In this document: positions 42,949 to 51,836 of the stretch, piece by piece | Layout: each line of letters opens with the position of its first letter | How positions within the stretch are numbered: the stretch's first letter is position 1 | NCBI RefSeq assembly: GCF_016863315.1 | Contig: NZ_BOOQ01000059.1 | Span: 1-64,000 of the forward strand | Length of the DNA stretch: 64,000 nt | From: Planotetraspora silvatica | Lineage (GTDB): Bacteria > Actinomycetota > Actinomycetes > Streptosporangiales > Streptosporangiaceae | Direction: 5' to 3' | Made by a program: the position numbers and the translations under genes | The notes under the pieces: model-generated | Database searches by the model: none | Seen by the model: the letters and a program-made list of their open reading frames with translations, nothing else | Told to the model about the DNA's origin: nothing

Positions 42949-43581
42949 TCACGCGGATTCGGAGGTGAGGGCGGCGACGGCTCCCAGGCCCAGGTAGACC
43001 ACTCCGCTGCCCACGTCCAGGCGCCGCCGGGCCCGGGCCGACTGGCGGAGCCGCCCGGCCAGAGCCGACGACAGGAGGGCGTAGCTGCCGTCGCTCGCCA
43101 TTCCGAGCACGATCCAGATGAGCCCGAGCACCACGATCTGCGGCGCCAGGGGTCCTCGCGACGGGTCGGCGAACTGCGGGAGGAACGCCAGGAAGAAGAT
43201 CGCCGTCTTGGGGTTGAGCACGTTGACGACGAACCCCTCTCCGAACAGCCGGGACCGGGACGCCCGCCGCATCTCGAAGGGCTCCTCCGCAGCGGAGCGT
43301 TTGATCAGCTTGCGGATGCCGAGGTAGACCAGATAGGCCGCACCCAGGTACTTCACGATCGCGAAGGCCGTCGCCGACGCCGCGAGCAGCGCGCTGATGC
43401 CGAGTGCCGCGGCGGTCACGTGCACCACCGAGCCGGCGTGGACCCCGAGCACCGAGACGAGCCCCGCCGCCCGGCCTTGGGCGACGCTGCGGGTCACGAT
43501 GTAGACCACTGCGGGTCCCGGTACCAGGAGCAGAGCGAGGGTCGCGGCCGCGAACAGGGCGAGCGTCGGAATCGGTGGCAT
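42949..43581 (-). CDS. LysE-family amino-acid exporter
   Basis: A 210-aa membrane protein with six predicted helices, of the LysE/RhtB exporter family. The N-terminal pattern LALLLVPGPAVVYIVTRSVAQGRAAG and the middle NVLNPKTAIFFLAFLPQF with the conserved N-P-K are diagnostic. These carriers export amino acids or analogues. It is convergent with the FadD19-like gene across array B and lies 45 bp upstream of a LysR gene on the same strand, so the LysR protein may regulate it or the divergent dehydratase. Confidence 0.92.
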   Translation of the reverse strand: MPPIPTLALFAAATLALLLVPGPAVVYIVTRSVAQGRAAGLVSVLGVHAGSVVHVTAAALGISALLAASATAFAIVKYLGAAYLVYLGIRKLIKRSAAEEPFEMRRASRSRLFGEGFVVNVLNPKTAIFFLAFLPQFADPSRGPLAPQIVVLGLIWIVLGMASDGSYALLSSALAGRLRQSARARRRLDVGSGVVYLGLGAVAALTSESA

Positions 43582-43626
43582 GGTCGCGATGGTACGAAGT
43601 GACCGCCGGTCCCGGCATCCCGTTTT

Positions 43627-44490
43627 TCACCTGAGCGCGGCCAGCAGCGCGGCGATGGCGGGGGGATCGGGCGGCTCCCCGTACGTCGCCGCGAACACCC
43701 GCCGCGTCGACCCGGGCAGCTCGGTCACCTGGACGCCCGGGTGACGATGCGCCGACAACGCCAGCCTCGGCAGGACGGCCACGCCCAGGCCCGCGGCCAC
43801 CATGGCCTGGACCGCGACGTAGTCGTCCGTGGTGAACGAGATGCGGGGCTCGAATCCGGCGAGGGCGCACAGATCGAGCAGGTGGGCGCGGCACCGATCG
43901 CAGCCCGCGATCCAGCGCGACTCCGCGTGGTCCCGCAGCGCCGTCGCGGGCGGCCCGGAGCCGGGTACGACGAGCAGACTCGGCTCGTCGAGCAGAGGCG
44001 TCGTCCGAAGCCCGGCCCCCTCGGCCGCGCCGTGAGGGCCGTACTGGAAGACCACCGCCACGTCCACGTCGCCGGCCCGCAACATGCGCAACGCCTCAGG
44101 CGGCTCGGCCTCGGCCAGGCGCAGGTCGAGGCCGGGGTGATCGTGCGCGAGCCGTACGGCCGCCTCGGGGACGAAGGTGCCGAGCGCCGAGGGGAAGGCG
44201 GCCAGCCGTACCCGGCCGGCGCGTAACCCGACATGGGCCGCGAGCTCGGCCGAGGCCGAGTCGAGCCGCCCGAGGATCTCGGCGGCCCGTTCCGCCAGCA
44301 GGCGGCCGGCCTCGGTCAGCCGGATGCCGCGGCCCACGCGCTGGACGAGCTTCGCCCCGGTCTCCGCCTCCAAGCGGGCGAGGTGGTGGCTGACCGAGGG
44401 CTGGGCGTAGTGGAGTTCCCTGGCCGCCGCGGTCACAGAACCGGTCCTCGACACGGCGAGCAGCACCCGCAGCCGTACGATGTCGAGCAT
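43627..44490 (-). CDS. LysR-family transcriptional regulator
   Basis: A 287-aa LysR protein with N-terminal helix-turn-helix (LRVLLAVSRTGSVTAAARELHYAQPSVSHHLARLE) and an effector domain with two cysteines near WIAGCDRCRAHLLDLCALAG. It is divergent from the threonine dehydratase gene, with 85 bp between, the usual layout of a LysR regulator and its target. The effector may be an amino acid or its keto acid, by context. Confidence 0.91.
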   Translation of the reverse strand: MLDIVRLRVLLAVSRTGSVTAAARELHYAQPSVSHHLARLEAETGAKLVQRVGRGIRLTEAGRLLAERAAEILGRLDSASAELAAHVGLRAGRVRLAAFPSALGTFVPEAAVRLAHDHPGLDLRLAEAEPPEALRMLRAGDVDVAVVFQYGPHGAAEGAGLRTTPLLDEPSLLVVPGSGPPATALRDHAESRWIAGCDRCRAHLLDLCALAGFEPRISFTTDDYVAVQAMVAAGLGVAVLPRLALSAHRHPGVQVTELPGSTRRVFAATYGEPPDPPAIAALLAALR

Positions 44491-44575
44491 GCCGCGAAAC
44501 CTATCAATGCCATCTATCGATTGACGAGATGACTTCAGTTGGACCTATGCCACGATCGAACGCCACCCTGGGTAC

Positions 44576-45520
44576 GTGACAGAGCTCCGCGACGTGCTGG
44601 AAGCCCGGCGGCTGATCGCCGGGCATCTGCCCGAGACGCCCATGTGGTCCTATCCCGTCCTCGACTCGATCGTGGGGGCGCGGGTCCAGGTCAAACACGA
44701 GAACGTCCAGCCCACCGGCGCCTTCAAGGTGCGCGGGGGGATCAACCTGCTGGCCCGGATGCCCGACAGATCCCGGGGAGTCGTCGCGTACTCCACCGGC
44801 AACCACGCGCAGTCGGTGGCCTACGCGGCCCGGCTGTACGGCGTCGCCTGCTCGATCGTGATGCCGGAGAACCCCAATCCGGCCAAGGTCGCCGCCGTCC
44901 AGGCACTCGGCGCCACGGTCACCGTCGCGGGCGCCACCATGGTCGAGGCGGCGGACCACGCCCGCGCGCTGGCCGACGACCAGGACAGACGCCTGATCAG
45001 CCCGGCCGACGAGCCGGACATCATCGCGGGAGTCGCCACGCTCTACCTCGAGATCCTGTCCGCACGGCCCGGGCTCGACGCCGTCTTCGTGCCCGTCGGC
45101 AGCGGCACGGGAGCGGCCGCCGCATGCCTGGTCGCCGCCGCGCTCGCGCCCCGCTGCCGGGTGATCGCCGTGCAGTCGGCCTCGGCGCCGGCCGCCCATG
45201 ACTCCTGGGCGTCGAAAGAGCTCGTGACCCGGCCGTGCGAGACCGTGGTGGACGGCCTGGCGACCGGTTCCGCCTTCGCGACGCCCCAGGCCGTCATGCG
45301 GGACGGGCTGGCCGACTTCCTGCTGGTCGGCGACGACGACATCCGGCGCGCCCAGCGGATGCTCCTCACCGAGGCCCACACGCTGGCGGAGGGGGCCGGC
45401 GCGGCCGCGCTCGCCGGCCTGATGTCCGTACGCGAGGAGTTCGCCGGTCGCGAGGTGGCCGTCGTCTGCACGGGGGGCAACGCCGGACCCGCCGAGCTCG
45501 ACCGCCTGCTGGCCGCCTGA
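44576..45520 (+). CDS. PLP-dependent threonine/serine dehydratase
   Basis: A 314-aa fold-type II PLP enzyme that deaminates hydroxy-amino acids to keto acids. The PLP lysine is in ENVQPTGAFKVRGG, the phosphate-binding region is AYSTGNHAQSVAYAAR and a glycine-rich loop is PVGSGTGAAA. It is the short catabolic form, without a C-terminal ACT regulatory domain. GTG start, divergent from a LysR gene. A racemase activity is also possible in this family. With the LysE gene nearby, the locus looks like hydroxy-amino-acid catabolism and export. Confidence 0.9.
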   Translation: MTELRDVLEARRLIAGHLPETPMWSYPVLDSIVGARVQVKHENVQPTGAFKVRGGINLLARMPDRSRGVVAYSTGNHAQSVAYAARLYGVACSIVMPENPNPAKVAAVQALGATVTVAGATMVEAADHARALADDQDRRLISPADEPDIIAGVATLYLEILSARPGLDAVFVPVGSGTGAAAACLVAAALAPRCRVIAVQSASAPAAHDSWASKELVTRPCETVVDGLATGSAFATPQAVMRDGLADFLLVGDDDIRRAQRMLLTEAHTLAEGAGAAALAGLMSVREEFAGREVAVVCTGGNAGPAELDRLLAA

Positions 45521-45524
45521 GACG

Positions 45525-45607
45525 CCCAGGTCGGGGGCTTGACCGAAGCGGCCCAGGTCAGGGGGCCTGATCGGCGACGCCCAGGTCAGGGGGCCTGACC
45601 GAGGTCC
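45525..45607. repeat. Three ~28-bp tandem repeats
   Basis: CCCAGGTCRGGGGSCYTGA-type units start at 45525, 45552 and 45580 (27 and 28 bp apart). Units 2 and 3 agree over CCCAGGTCAGGGGGCCTGA. The last copy overlaps the C-terminal codons of the minus-strand gene at 45586. They fill the gap between convergent genes. CAGG/CCTG segments could pair, so a terminator role is possible. Confidence 0.85.
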
Positions 45608-46344
45608 TCGCGGGTGGCCTGCTCGACCTCGTGCAGGCTCTGCCGGGTGAGCTCCAGTTCGGAGACGAGGTCGTCCAGGTCACGGGTTCCGCTGTCGGCC
45701 GCCGAGGACGTCGCGGTCATCGCCGACACCTCGACCGCCCGGGCGACCAGGCCCTCGAGGTCGATCGCGCCGGACTCGAGCCTGGCGAGCACCTGTGCCC
45801 GCGTCGCCGACAACCGGTCATGGACCTGCTGCTGTGACTCCAGCGACGCGATCGACCGGTCCAGGTCGCCCGCCACGTCGGCCGACGCCGACGCGCGCGC
45901 CCGCTCGAGCCGTACGCGCTCGGCCTGCAGGAAGCCGGGGTCGAAACGGGCGAGCGCCGAGCCGGTCACCGACGCCTGCCCGGCCAGCCGCCGCAATGTC
46001 GCGACCGTGTCGTCGACCTGGGGGCGCATGGCCGCGATCCGGTCGAGGAGAAGCCGGCCCCGCATCGAGGCCGTCAGGTCGCCGAAGCCGTCCGCCGCCC
46101 GCTCGGCGCGCCGTAACCACGCCTCCTCCGGACTGCCCTTGGTGACCGGCAACTGCACCGGCTCGGTACGGCTCTCGCCTCCGGCGGCCTGCCACGCCGA
46201 CGCGAACGACTTGGCCAGCCAAACGGCCACGCCGACGCCGGCGGCGGCGACCGGGTGCACGTTGACGGCCCAGGCCACGCCGCCCGCGGTGGCGCCCATG
46301 AGCAGTCCCCAGGGGTCGCGCAGTTCGTCACTGAAGCGGGACAA
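45586..46344 (-). CDS. Membrane-anchored coiled-coil protein, unknown function
   Basis: A 252-aa protein I cannot assign. A hydrophobic segment lies at ~12-45 (MGATAGGVAWAVNVHPVAAAGVG). The remainder is Ala/Arg/Glu-rich and helical, probably coiled coil (LERARASASADVAGDLDRSIASLESQQQ). TTG start supported by AGGAG 7 bp upstream. It follows the VWA-domain gene after 14 bp on the same strand, so the two form an operon and probably work together at the membrane, perhaps as a scaffold for the VWA protein. Confidence 0.78.
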   Translation of the reverse strand: MSRFSDELRDPWGLLMGATAGGVAWAVNVHPVAAAGVGVAVWLAKSFASAWQAAGGESRTEPVQLPVTKGSPEEAWLRRAERAADGFGDLTASMRGRLLLDRIAAMRPQVDDTVATLRRLAGQASVTGSALARFDPGFLQAERVRLERARASASADVAGDLDRSIASLESQQQVHDRLSATRAQVLARLESGAIDLEGLVARAVEVSAMTATSSAADSGTRDLDDLVSELELTRQSLHEVEQATREDLGQAP

Positions 46345-46358
46345 GGAGGGCTCCTGGC

Positions 46359-48194
46359 TCAGAAATTGGAGAGCACTGCGGTGAACACCCGATCGATGCT
46401 CCCCGGTTCACGGGAGTCGTAGGCCGCGGCGTTGGTGGTCTGCGAGATCTGCTTCAGGACGTCCAGGTCGGCGTCCGCGCCGTACGCGATCGTGAACAGG
46501 CGGACGGTGTCCTGTCCCGCCTCCGTGCCCAGGTCGGGGAGGAGGTCGTCGAGGGAGATCGAGTTGTTGTCCTCGTTCTTGCCGTCCGTGAGCAGGACGA
46601 CGGCGTTGATCGTGTCATCGCTCTGCCGCTTCAGCACGTCCTGGTAGGACGCCAGCGCGGTGTCGTACAGGCCGGTGCCGCCGTTGGGGATGAGGTCGCG
46701 GATACGGCTGCGCAGCTCGTCCTTGGCGATCTTCTTCATCGGGACCAGTTGGCGGTAGTCCTTGTTGCCGTCCTGGCGGAGGGAGAACATCCACAGGCCG
46801 ACCTTGTCGTTCGGCCCGAACTGGGAGAGGGCGTTGACCGCGGCCTGCTTGGCCAGGTCGAGCTTGCTCTTCCCGGTGCCGGGGACCGCCGCCCCCATGG
46901 ACCCGGACGTGTCGATGACCACCAGGACGTTGGCCGGCTTGCGCAACTCGCCCCAGCTCTTGAGGATCTCGTCCAGCACGTCGGGAGCCGGCACGCTCAG
47001 CGTGGTGGCGGGCTCCTTGGGGTCCAGCCCGTTCGCCGCGGTGATGAGGTCGCCGGCCTTCCCGTCGAACGAGCGGAAGGCGTACTTCGCGAACTCGCGC
47101 TGGCCGTCCGAACGCAGGTATTTGAGGAAGTCGTCCGCGGCGGCCTTCTTGGCCGGATCGAGCCCGGTCAGTTCGGCGTACGGATGGTCCGATAAGAGTG
47201 TGCCCTCCGTGGGATAGATCGCCACGAGCGGGATCTTGGGCTTGGCGTGCTGGCCGAGGGTCTTCGGGTCGCCCGTCGGGTTGCCCTGGTTGTAGTCCCA
47301 GACCGACTTCTCCTCGATGGTCACGGCCGAGATGTACGACATGGCCGTGCCGGAGTCATCCGCGTGCTGGAGGTTCGACAGGAACGTCAGCGAGATGTCG
47401 CCGTAGTGGACGATCGACCGTTCCACGCCACTGACGAACTTTCGCGTCTTCGCGTTCGCCACGTCCTGCTTCGACAGGTCCCCCGACAACCCCGTCGCGG
47501 CGAAATAGGCGCCGATCGTGGCGTTCAGCCCGGAGGTGGAGTAGTTCGGGTTCGTCTTGCCGAGACGGAAGGGACCCCATTCGGGGTGGTCGTATTTCGC
47601 CCAGCCCTTCGGATCGTTGGCCAGATCGAGGATCTGCGTCCAGCCGACCTTCTTCGACGGCCAGCCGATCGCCTGGGCCATCGGCTTGGGCATGGCGATG
47701 ACCAGGGGAGACGTCGCGATTGTGGGGTTCTCCGCCGGGATCGGGCTGGCCTGGTCGCTGACCGCGACCCGCTGTTGCAGCAGGCTGACCCAGCCCGCGC
47801 TCGCGGGGGTCCACACGTCCGGCTTCGGGCCGTCCCTGCGGGTGTCCCAGCCGCGCGCAAGTGCCTGCATCGCGTCGCCTGACGCCTTGGAGGTCACGAC
47901 CACGTCGACGCAGCGGCCGCCGACCTCGCGGCCGTTGTACGCGTCGGCGATCGTGCGCAGGACCTCCGCCTTCTCGCTCGAGGCCACGACGTTCAGCTTG
48001 ACGCCGTCGTCGCCGCAGGCCGCCCCTTGGGCGCTCGACGATTCTTGCGAGCCTGACGGGTCCTGCGTGTTCGCCGAGCCGCCGGCGTCCGACCCTCCGA
48101 AGAGCACGCGCAGTCCGACGATGAGGGCGCCCGCGAGGATGATCGCGATGATGAACGGAGCGAAGCTGCGGCGCTTTTGCGCTGGGGGGTACAC
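46359..48194 (-). CDS. Solute-binding domain fused to VWA domain, membrane-anchored
   Basis: A 611-aa protein. One N-terminal helix (~12-30) anchors or exports it; a Ser/Gly linker follows. Residues ~55-395 resemble an ABC-type extracellular solute-binding protein (DGVKLNVVASSEKAEVLRTIADAYN, DVWTPASAGW). Residues ~420-611 are a von Willebrand A domain with an intact metal site (VIDTSGSMG at ~427, later NGGTGLYDT and VVLLTDGKNEDN). GTG start with a GGAGGAAG ribosome binding site. Such fusions are common in actinomycetes but their role is unknown; ligand sensing or metal-dependent adhesion at the cell surface is plausible. It is followed after 14 bp by the coiled-coil gene. Confidence 0.88.
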   Translation of the reverse strand: MYPPAQKRRSFAPFIIAIILAGALIVGLRVLFGGSDAGGSANTQDPSGSQESSSAQGAACGDDGVKLNVVASSEKAEVLRTIADAYNGREVGGRCVDVVVTSKASGDAMQALARGWDTRRDGPKPDVWTPASAGWVSLLQQRVAVSDQASPIPAENPTIATSPLVIAMPKPMAQAIGWPSKKVGWTQILDLANDPKGWAKYDHPEWGPFRLGKTNPNYSTSGLNATIGAYFAATGLSGDLSKQDVANAKTRKFVSGVERSIVHYGDISLTFLSNLQHADDSGTAMSYISAVTIEEKSVWDYNQGNPTGDPKTLGQHAKPKIPLVAIYPTEGTLLSDHPYAELTGLDPAKKAAADDFLKYLRSDGQREFAKYAFRSFDGKAGDLITAANGLDPKEPATTLSVPAPDVLDEILKSWGELRKPANVLVVIDTSGSMGAAVPGTGKSKLDLAKQAAVNALSQFGPNDKVGLWMFSLRQDGNKDYRQLVPMKKIAKDELRSRIRDLIPNGGTGLYDTALASYQDVLKRQSDDTINAVVLLTDGKNEDNNSISLDDLLPDLGTEAGQDTVRLFTIAYGADADLDVLKQISQTTNAAAYDSREPGSIDRVFTAVLSNF

Positions 48195-48325
48195 GCTTCC
48201 TCCACTGGATGAGCATCGGAGAACGAGATTGTCGGCATCTTTCCCGACGTATCGCGATCCACGTTAGTTTCCGATCATCTCGTCCGGCTAACGCATGACC
48301 ATCCGGTTCCCCCCACCCCTTGGGC
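48195..48325. other. Upstream region of the VWA gene
   Basis: A 131-bp stretch between array C and the VWA gene start. It is more AT-rich than the surroundings and presumably holds the VWA promoter, but I see no convincing -35/-10 pair. Confidence 0.3.
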
Positions 48326-48749
48326 GTGATCATGCACACCTTCGGAAGGATGCCCACTGACCTGCTGACATGCTCGCCGTGATCATGCACAGCTTCGGAA
48401 AGACGCTCGCCGACCTGCGGATATCCCCAACGTGATCATGCGCGGATTCGGGGAAGTCGCCCCCGGTCGGCCTGAATGCCCGCCGTGATCATGCACAAGT
48501 CGTCCGTACGGTGACTGCGGAGGCCGTGCATGATCACGGGATGTGAATCGCCTGGTCGGCGGCATGGCTGGCGAAACCGTGCATGATCACAGAACGCGTT
48601 CATGCTGGTAGGGGCGTATTTCCCCGAACCTGTGCATGATCACGACAAGCGTCGCCACAGGTCAGAGGCCGTTCTTCCGAACCTGTGCATGATCACGGCC
48701 GGGGGCGTCGCAGGTGGGACGCCCTCCGGCCGAAGGTGTGCATGATCAC
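48326..48749. repeat. 53-bp phased inverted repeat array C (4 forward + 5 reverse)
   Basis: Forward cores GTGATCATGCAC start at 48326, 48379, 48432 and 48485; reverse cores end at 48537, 48590, 48643, 48696 and 48749. All steps are exactly 53 bp. Nearly all units keep TTCG at positions 16-19, and most keep GACCTG-like text at 34-39. The first four reverse units mirror the forward ones about 48511, with a fifth extra reverse unit, exactly the plan of array B. The array lies in a 591-bp non-coding gap between two minus-strand genes, M20 peptidase (3' end) and VWA protein (5' end). Small open frames inside it are not convincing genes. Confidence 0.96.
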
Positions 48750-48785
48750 CCCAAGGTTCTGTTCACCCCGGGTTCTGCTCATCCG

Positions 48786-50126
48786 TCAGAGGTGGGTGTA
48801 GGTGGCGAGGAAGAGGGCTTCGGCCGTGATGATCCGGCGGAGTTCGTCGAGGACCACCCGCTCGTTCGGTGCGTGGATGGAGGCGTCCTCGTCCTCGACC
48901 CCGTAAAGAAGGATCTCCGCCTGCGGGTGGAGCGTGGCCAGCTTCGCGACCAGCGGGATCGACCCGCCCTGGCCGACCTCACGCGGCGCGCGGCCGAAGG
49001 CCTGCTCCATCGCCTTCTCGATCGCCGCCCGCGCGGGTCCGCCCTCGTCGGCGCGGAAGCCCGAGCCGGTGACGATGTCGGCGAACGACACCTGGACGCC
49101 CCAGGGGGCGACCTCCTCGAGGAACGCGGTCACGTCCTTCAGCGCGGTCGCGGAGTCACCCGACGGGGGGATCCGGATCGTGACGCGCGCCCGGGCCACC
49201 GCCTGCACCGCGTTGATCGCACCGGACACGCTGGGCACGTCGAGCCCCGTCACGGTGATGGCGTAGGACGCCCAGACCCGGTCGGCGATCGACCCGGAGC
49301 CGACCAGGGAGACGCCGTCGAGAACGCCGGCCGTCGCGCGGAACTCCTTCTCGGAGGAGCTCTCGCCGGGGAAGGTCCCCCGGCCCAGGCCCGGAACCCG
49401 GACGTCGCCGTTGTCGTCGTGCATCGCGGTCAGCATGCGCATCAGCGCCGACAGGGCGTCCGGGGCCGCGCCGCCGAACGATCCGCTGTGTACGGCGTCG
49501 CCGAGCGACCGGACCTCGACCGTGAAGGCGGCCATGCCGCGCAGCATGGTCGTCAGTGCGGGGTCGCCCACCTTCGGGTTGCCGACGTCGCCGATGACCA
49601 TCGCGTCGGCGCGCACGAGCTCGGGGTCGGACTCGACGAGCGCCTCGAGCCGTTCGCCGGCGTACTCCTCCTGGCCCTCGACGATGACCTTCAGGCCGAC
49701 GGGGAAGCGGCCCTGGAAGACACGCAGCGCCGCGATGTGGGCGATGAGGCCGCCCTTGTCGTCGGCGGCGCCCCTGCCGTACATCGCGCCGCCGATCAGG
49801 GTCGGCTCGAACGGCGGGGTCCGCCACAGGGCGAGGTCACCGGAGGGCTGCACGTCGTAGTGCGCGTACAGCAGCACGGTCGGAGCGCCGGGAGGCGCGG
49901 GAGCGGTGGCGTAGACGGCGGGGAAGCTGCCCTCGACGGGGATCAGCTCGACGTGCGGGAGACCGGCCGAGCGCAGCAGCTCCGCGACGGCCGCGGCCGC
50001 CTCGTGCACGGGGGCTTCCGGATGCCCGGGAAACGCGACGGACGGGATCGACACGAGCTTCGTGAGGTCCTCGATCGCCTGCGGCATTCCCGCCTCGACG
50101 GCCTTTTCGATCTCCGCAGGTGTCAC
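48786..50126 (-). CDS. M20-family dipeptidase/peptidase
   Basis: A 446-aa zinc metallopeptidase. The first metal motif is LLYAHYDVQPSGD, the bridging Asp and catalytic Glu follow in GRGAADDKGG and IVEGQEEYAGE, and a dimerisation domain sits in the middle. The length and motifs match the M20 subfamily of cytosolic dipeptidases (PepV/CNDP type). I choose GTG 50126, preceded by GGAGAAAA; the frame is open to 50192 but without a suitable ribosome binding site. It is probably involved in peptide use. Confidence 0.9.
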   Translation of the reverse strand: MTPAEIEKAVEAGMPQAIEDLTKLVSIPSVAFPGHPEAPVHEAAAAVAELLRSAGLPHVELIPVEGSFPAVYATAPAPPGAPTVLLYAHYDVQPSGDLALWRTPPFEPTLIGGAMYGRGAADDKGGLIAHIAALRVFQGRFPVGLKVIVEGQEEYAGERLEALVESDPELVRADAMVIGDVGNPKVGDPALTTMLRGMAAFTVEVRSLGDAVHSGSFGGAAPDALSALMRMLTAMHDDNGDVRVPGLGRGTFPGESSSEKEFRATAGVLDGVSLVGSGSIADRVWASYAITVTGLDVPSVSGAINAVQAVARARVTIRIPPSGDSATALKDVTAFLEEVAPWGVQVSFADIVTGSGFRADEGGPARAAIEKAMEQAFGRAPREVGQGGSIPLVAKLATLHPQAEILLYGVEDEDASIHAPNERVVLDELRRIITAEALFLATYTHL

Positions 50127-50381
50127 GGCGTTTTCTCCCGAATGTAGGTGGTTTGAGGCGCGCTGGGCCGTTGGGTGAGCCCATTGCACCACATCCCGTG
50201 ACGCCCCCCGCCCGTACGGCCAGGCCGAGGCGAGAATTGATCCTCACGGATTTCGTTGTGGTTACATGGCGATATCGCGGATTCCGAACTTCTTGGATAC
50301 TGCAACCACGTAATCACTTGGCAAACTCCGTAAACGGCATGCAGACTGTGCAGAGCACCTATCGCCTGAGGGAAGGTTGCG

Positions 50382-51764
50382 ATGACGCGCCCGGACGTTC
50401 TCAAAGCCGCACAAGACAACCTGTGGATGCATTTCACCCGGCACAGTTCCCATGAAGGCACCGAAGTGCCGATGATCGTGAAGGGCGAGGGCGCCTACAT
50501 CTACGACATTCACGGCAAGCGGTACCTCGACGGCCTCGCCGGACTGTTCGTGGTCCAGGTGGGCCACGGCCGCGCGGAGATCGCGGAGGCGGCCGCCAAG
50601 CAGGCCCAGGAGCTGGCCTTCTTCCCGCTCTGGTCGTACGCCCATCCCAAGGCCGCCGAGTTGGCGGCCAGAATCGCGGAGCTCACCCCAGGCGACCTGA
50701 ACCGGGTCTTCTTCACGACCGGCGGAGGCGAGGCCGTCGAGTCGGCCTGGAAGCTCGCCAAGCAGTTCTTCAAGACCCAGGGCAAGCCCCTCAAGACCAA
50801 GGTGATCAGCCGTTCGATCGCCTACCACGGCACCCCGCACGGCGCTCTGTCCCTCACCGGCATCCCCAGCCTCAAGGAGGCCTTCGAGCCGCTGGTCCCC
50901 GGCGCGTTGAAGGTCCCCAACACCAACCTCTACCGCGCCGACGAGATCTCCGGCTTCCCCGGCTTCGACAAGGACCCCGAGGCGTTCGGCCGCTGGGCCG
51001 CCGACCAGGTCGGCAAGGCCATCGAGATGGAGGGCGCGAACACCGTCGCCGCCGTCTTCGTCGAGCCGGTGCAGAACGCCGGAGGGTGTTTTCCCCCGCC
51101 GCCCGGATACTTCCAGCGGCTGCGTGAGATCTGCGACGAGAACGACGTGCTGCTCGTCTCCGACGAGGTCATCTGCGCCTTCGGCCGCCTCGGCACGATG
51201 TTCGGCGGCGACAAGTTCGACTACGTTCCCGACATCATCACCTGCGCCAAGGGCCTGACCAGCGGGTACGCGCCCATCGGTGCGATGATCGCGTCCGAGC
51301 GGCTGTTCGAGCCGTTCCGGCACGGGGACGAGACGTTCGCCCACGGTTACACCTTCGGCGGCCACCCCGTGGCCTCCGCCGTGGCCCTGGCCAACCTCGA
51401 CATCTTCGAGCGTGAGGACCTGCTCGGCCACGTCACGACCAACGAGCCGGTGTTCCGCGCCACGCTCGAGAAGCTCCTCGACCTGCCGATCGTCGGCGAC
51501 GTCCGCGGGGCGGGCTACTTCTACGGAATCGAGCTCGTCAAGGACAAGTCGACCAAGCAGACCTTCAACGACGAGGAGTGCGAGCGGCTGCTCCGCGGGT
51601 TCCTGTCCAAGGCCCTGTTCGAAGCCGGTCTGTACTGCCGGGCTGACGACCGCGGTGATCCCGTGGTGCAGCTCGCGCCGCCGCTCATCTGCGGCCCCAA
51701 GGAGTTCGACGAAATGGAGTCGATTCTCCGGTCCGTCCTCACCGAGGCCTGGGCCCGTCTCTGA
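50382..51764 (+). CDS. Class III aminotransferase (omega-transaminase type)
   Basis: A 460-aa fold-type I PLP enzyme. Lys290 in ITCAKGLTSGYAPIGAM is the PLP lysine; the cofactor Asp is in LLVSDEVICAFGRLG. N-terminal text (LWMHFTRHSS ... GKRYLDGLAGLFVVQVGHGR) is that of pyruvate-dependent omega-transaminases, which transfer amino groups from amines or beta-amino acids to pyruvate. Alanine dehydrogenase follows 72 bp downstream, so alanine formed here can be returned to pyruvate and ammonia. ATG 50382 has a GGAAGG ribosome binding site. The amine substrate is unknown. Confidence 0.9.
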   Translation: MTRPDVLKAAQDNLWMHFTRHSSHEGTEVPMIVKGEGAYIYDIHGKRYLDGLAGLFVVQVGHGRAEIAEAAAKQAQELAFFPLWSYAHPKAAELAARIAELTPGDLNRVFFTTGGGEAVESAWKLAKQFFKTQGKPLKTKVISRSIAYHGTPHGALSLTGIPSLKEAFEPLVPGALKVPNTNLYRADEISGFPGFDKDPEAFGRWAADQVGKAIEMEGANTVAAVFVEPVQNAGGCFPPPPGYFQRLREICDENDVLLVSDEVICAFGRLGTMFGGDKFDYVPDIITCAKGLTSGYAPIGAMIASERLFEPFRHGDETFAHGYTFGGHPVASAVALANLDIFEREDLLGHVTTNEPVFRATLEKLLDLPIVGDVRGAGYFYGIELVKDKSTKQTFNDEECERLLRGFLSKALFEAGLYCRADDRGDPVVQLAPPLICGPKEFDEMESILRSVLTEAWARL

Positions 51765-51836
51765 CAATCCGCGTGGTACGGCCAGGCGCCCCCGGCGGCG
51801 CCGGGCCGTACCGAGAAAGCCGAAAGGACTCATCCC

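Noticed and set aside
48383-48565. Short open frames inside arrays B and C
   Set aside because: The repeat period of 53 is not a multiple of three, the frames have no ribosome binding sites and the composition follows the repeats.
42538-48749. 53-bp arrays considered as CRISPR
   Set aside because: The constant parts are only 12, 4 and ~6 bp and the arrays reverse direction midway. There is no leader and no cas gene nearby.
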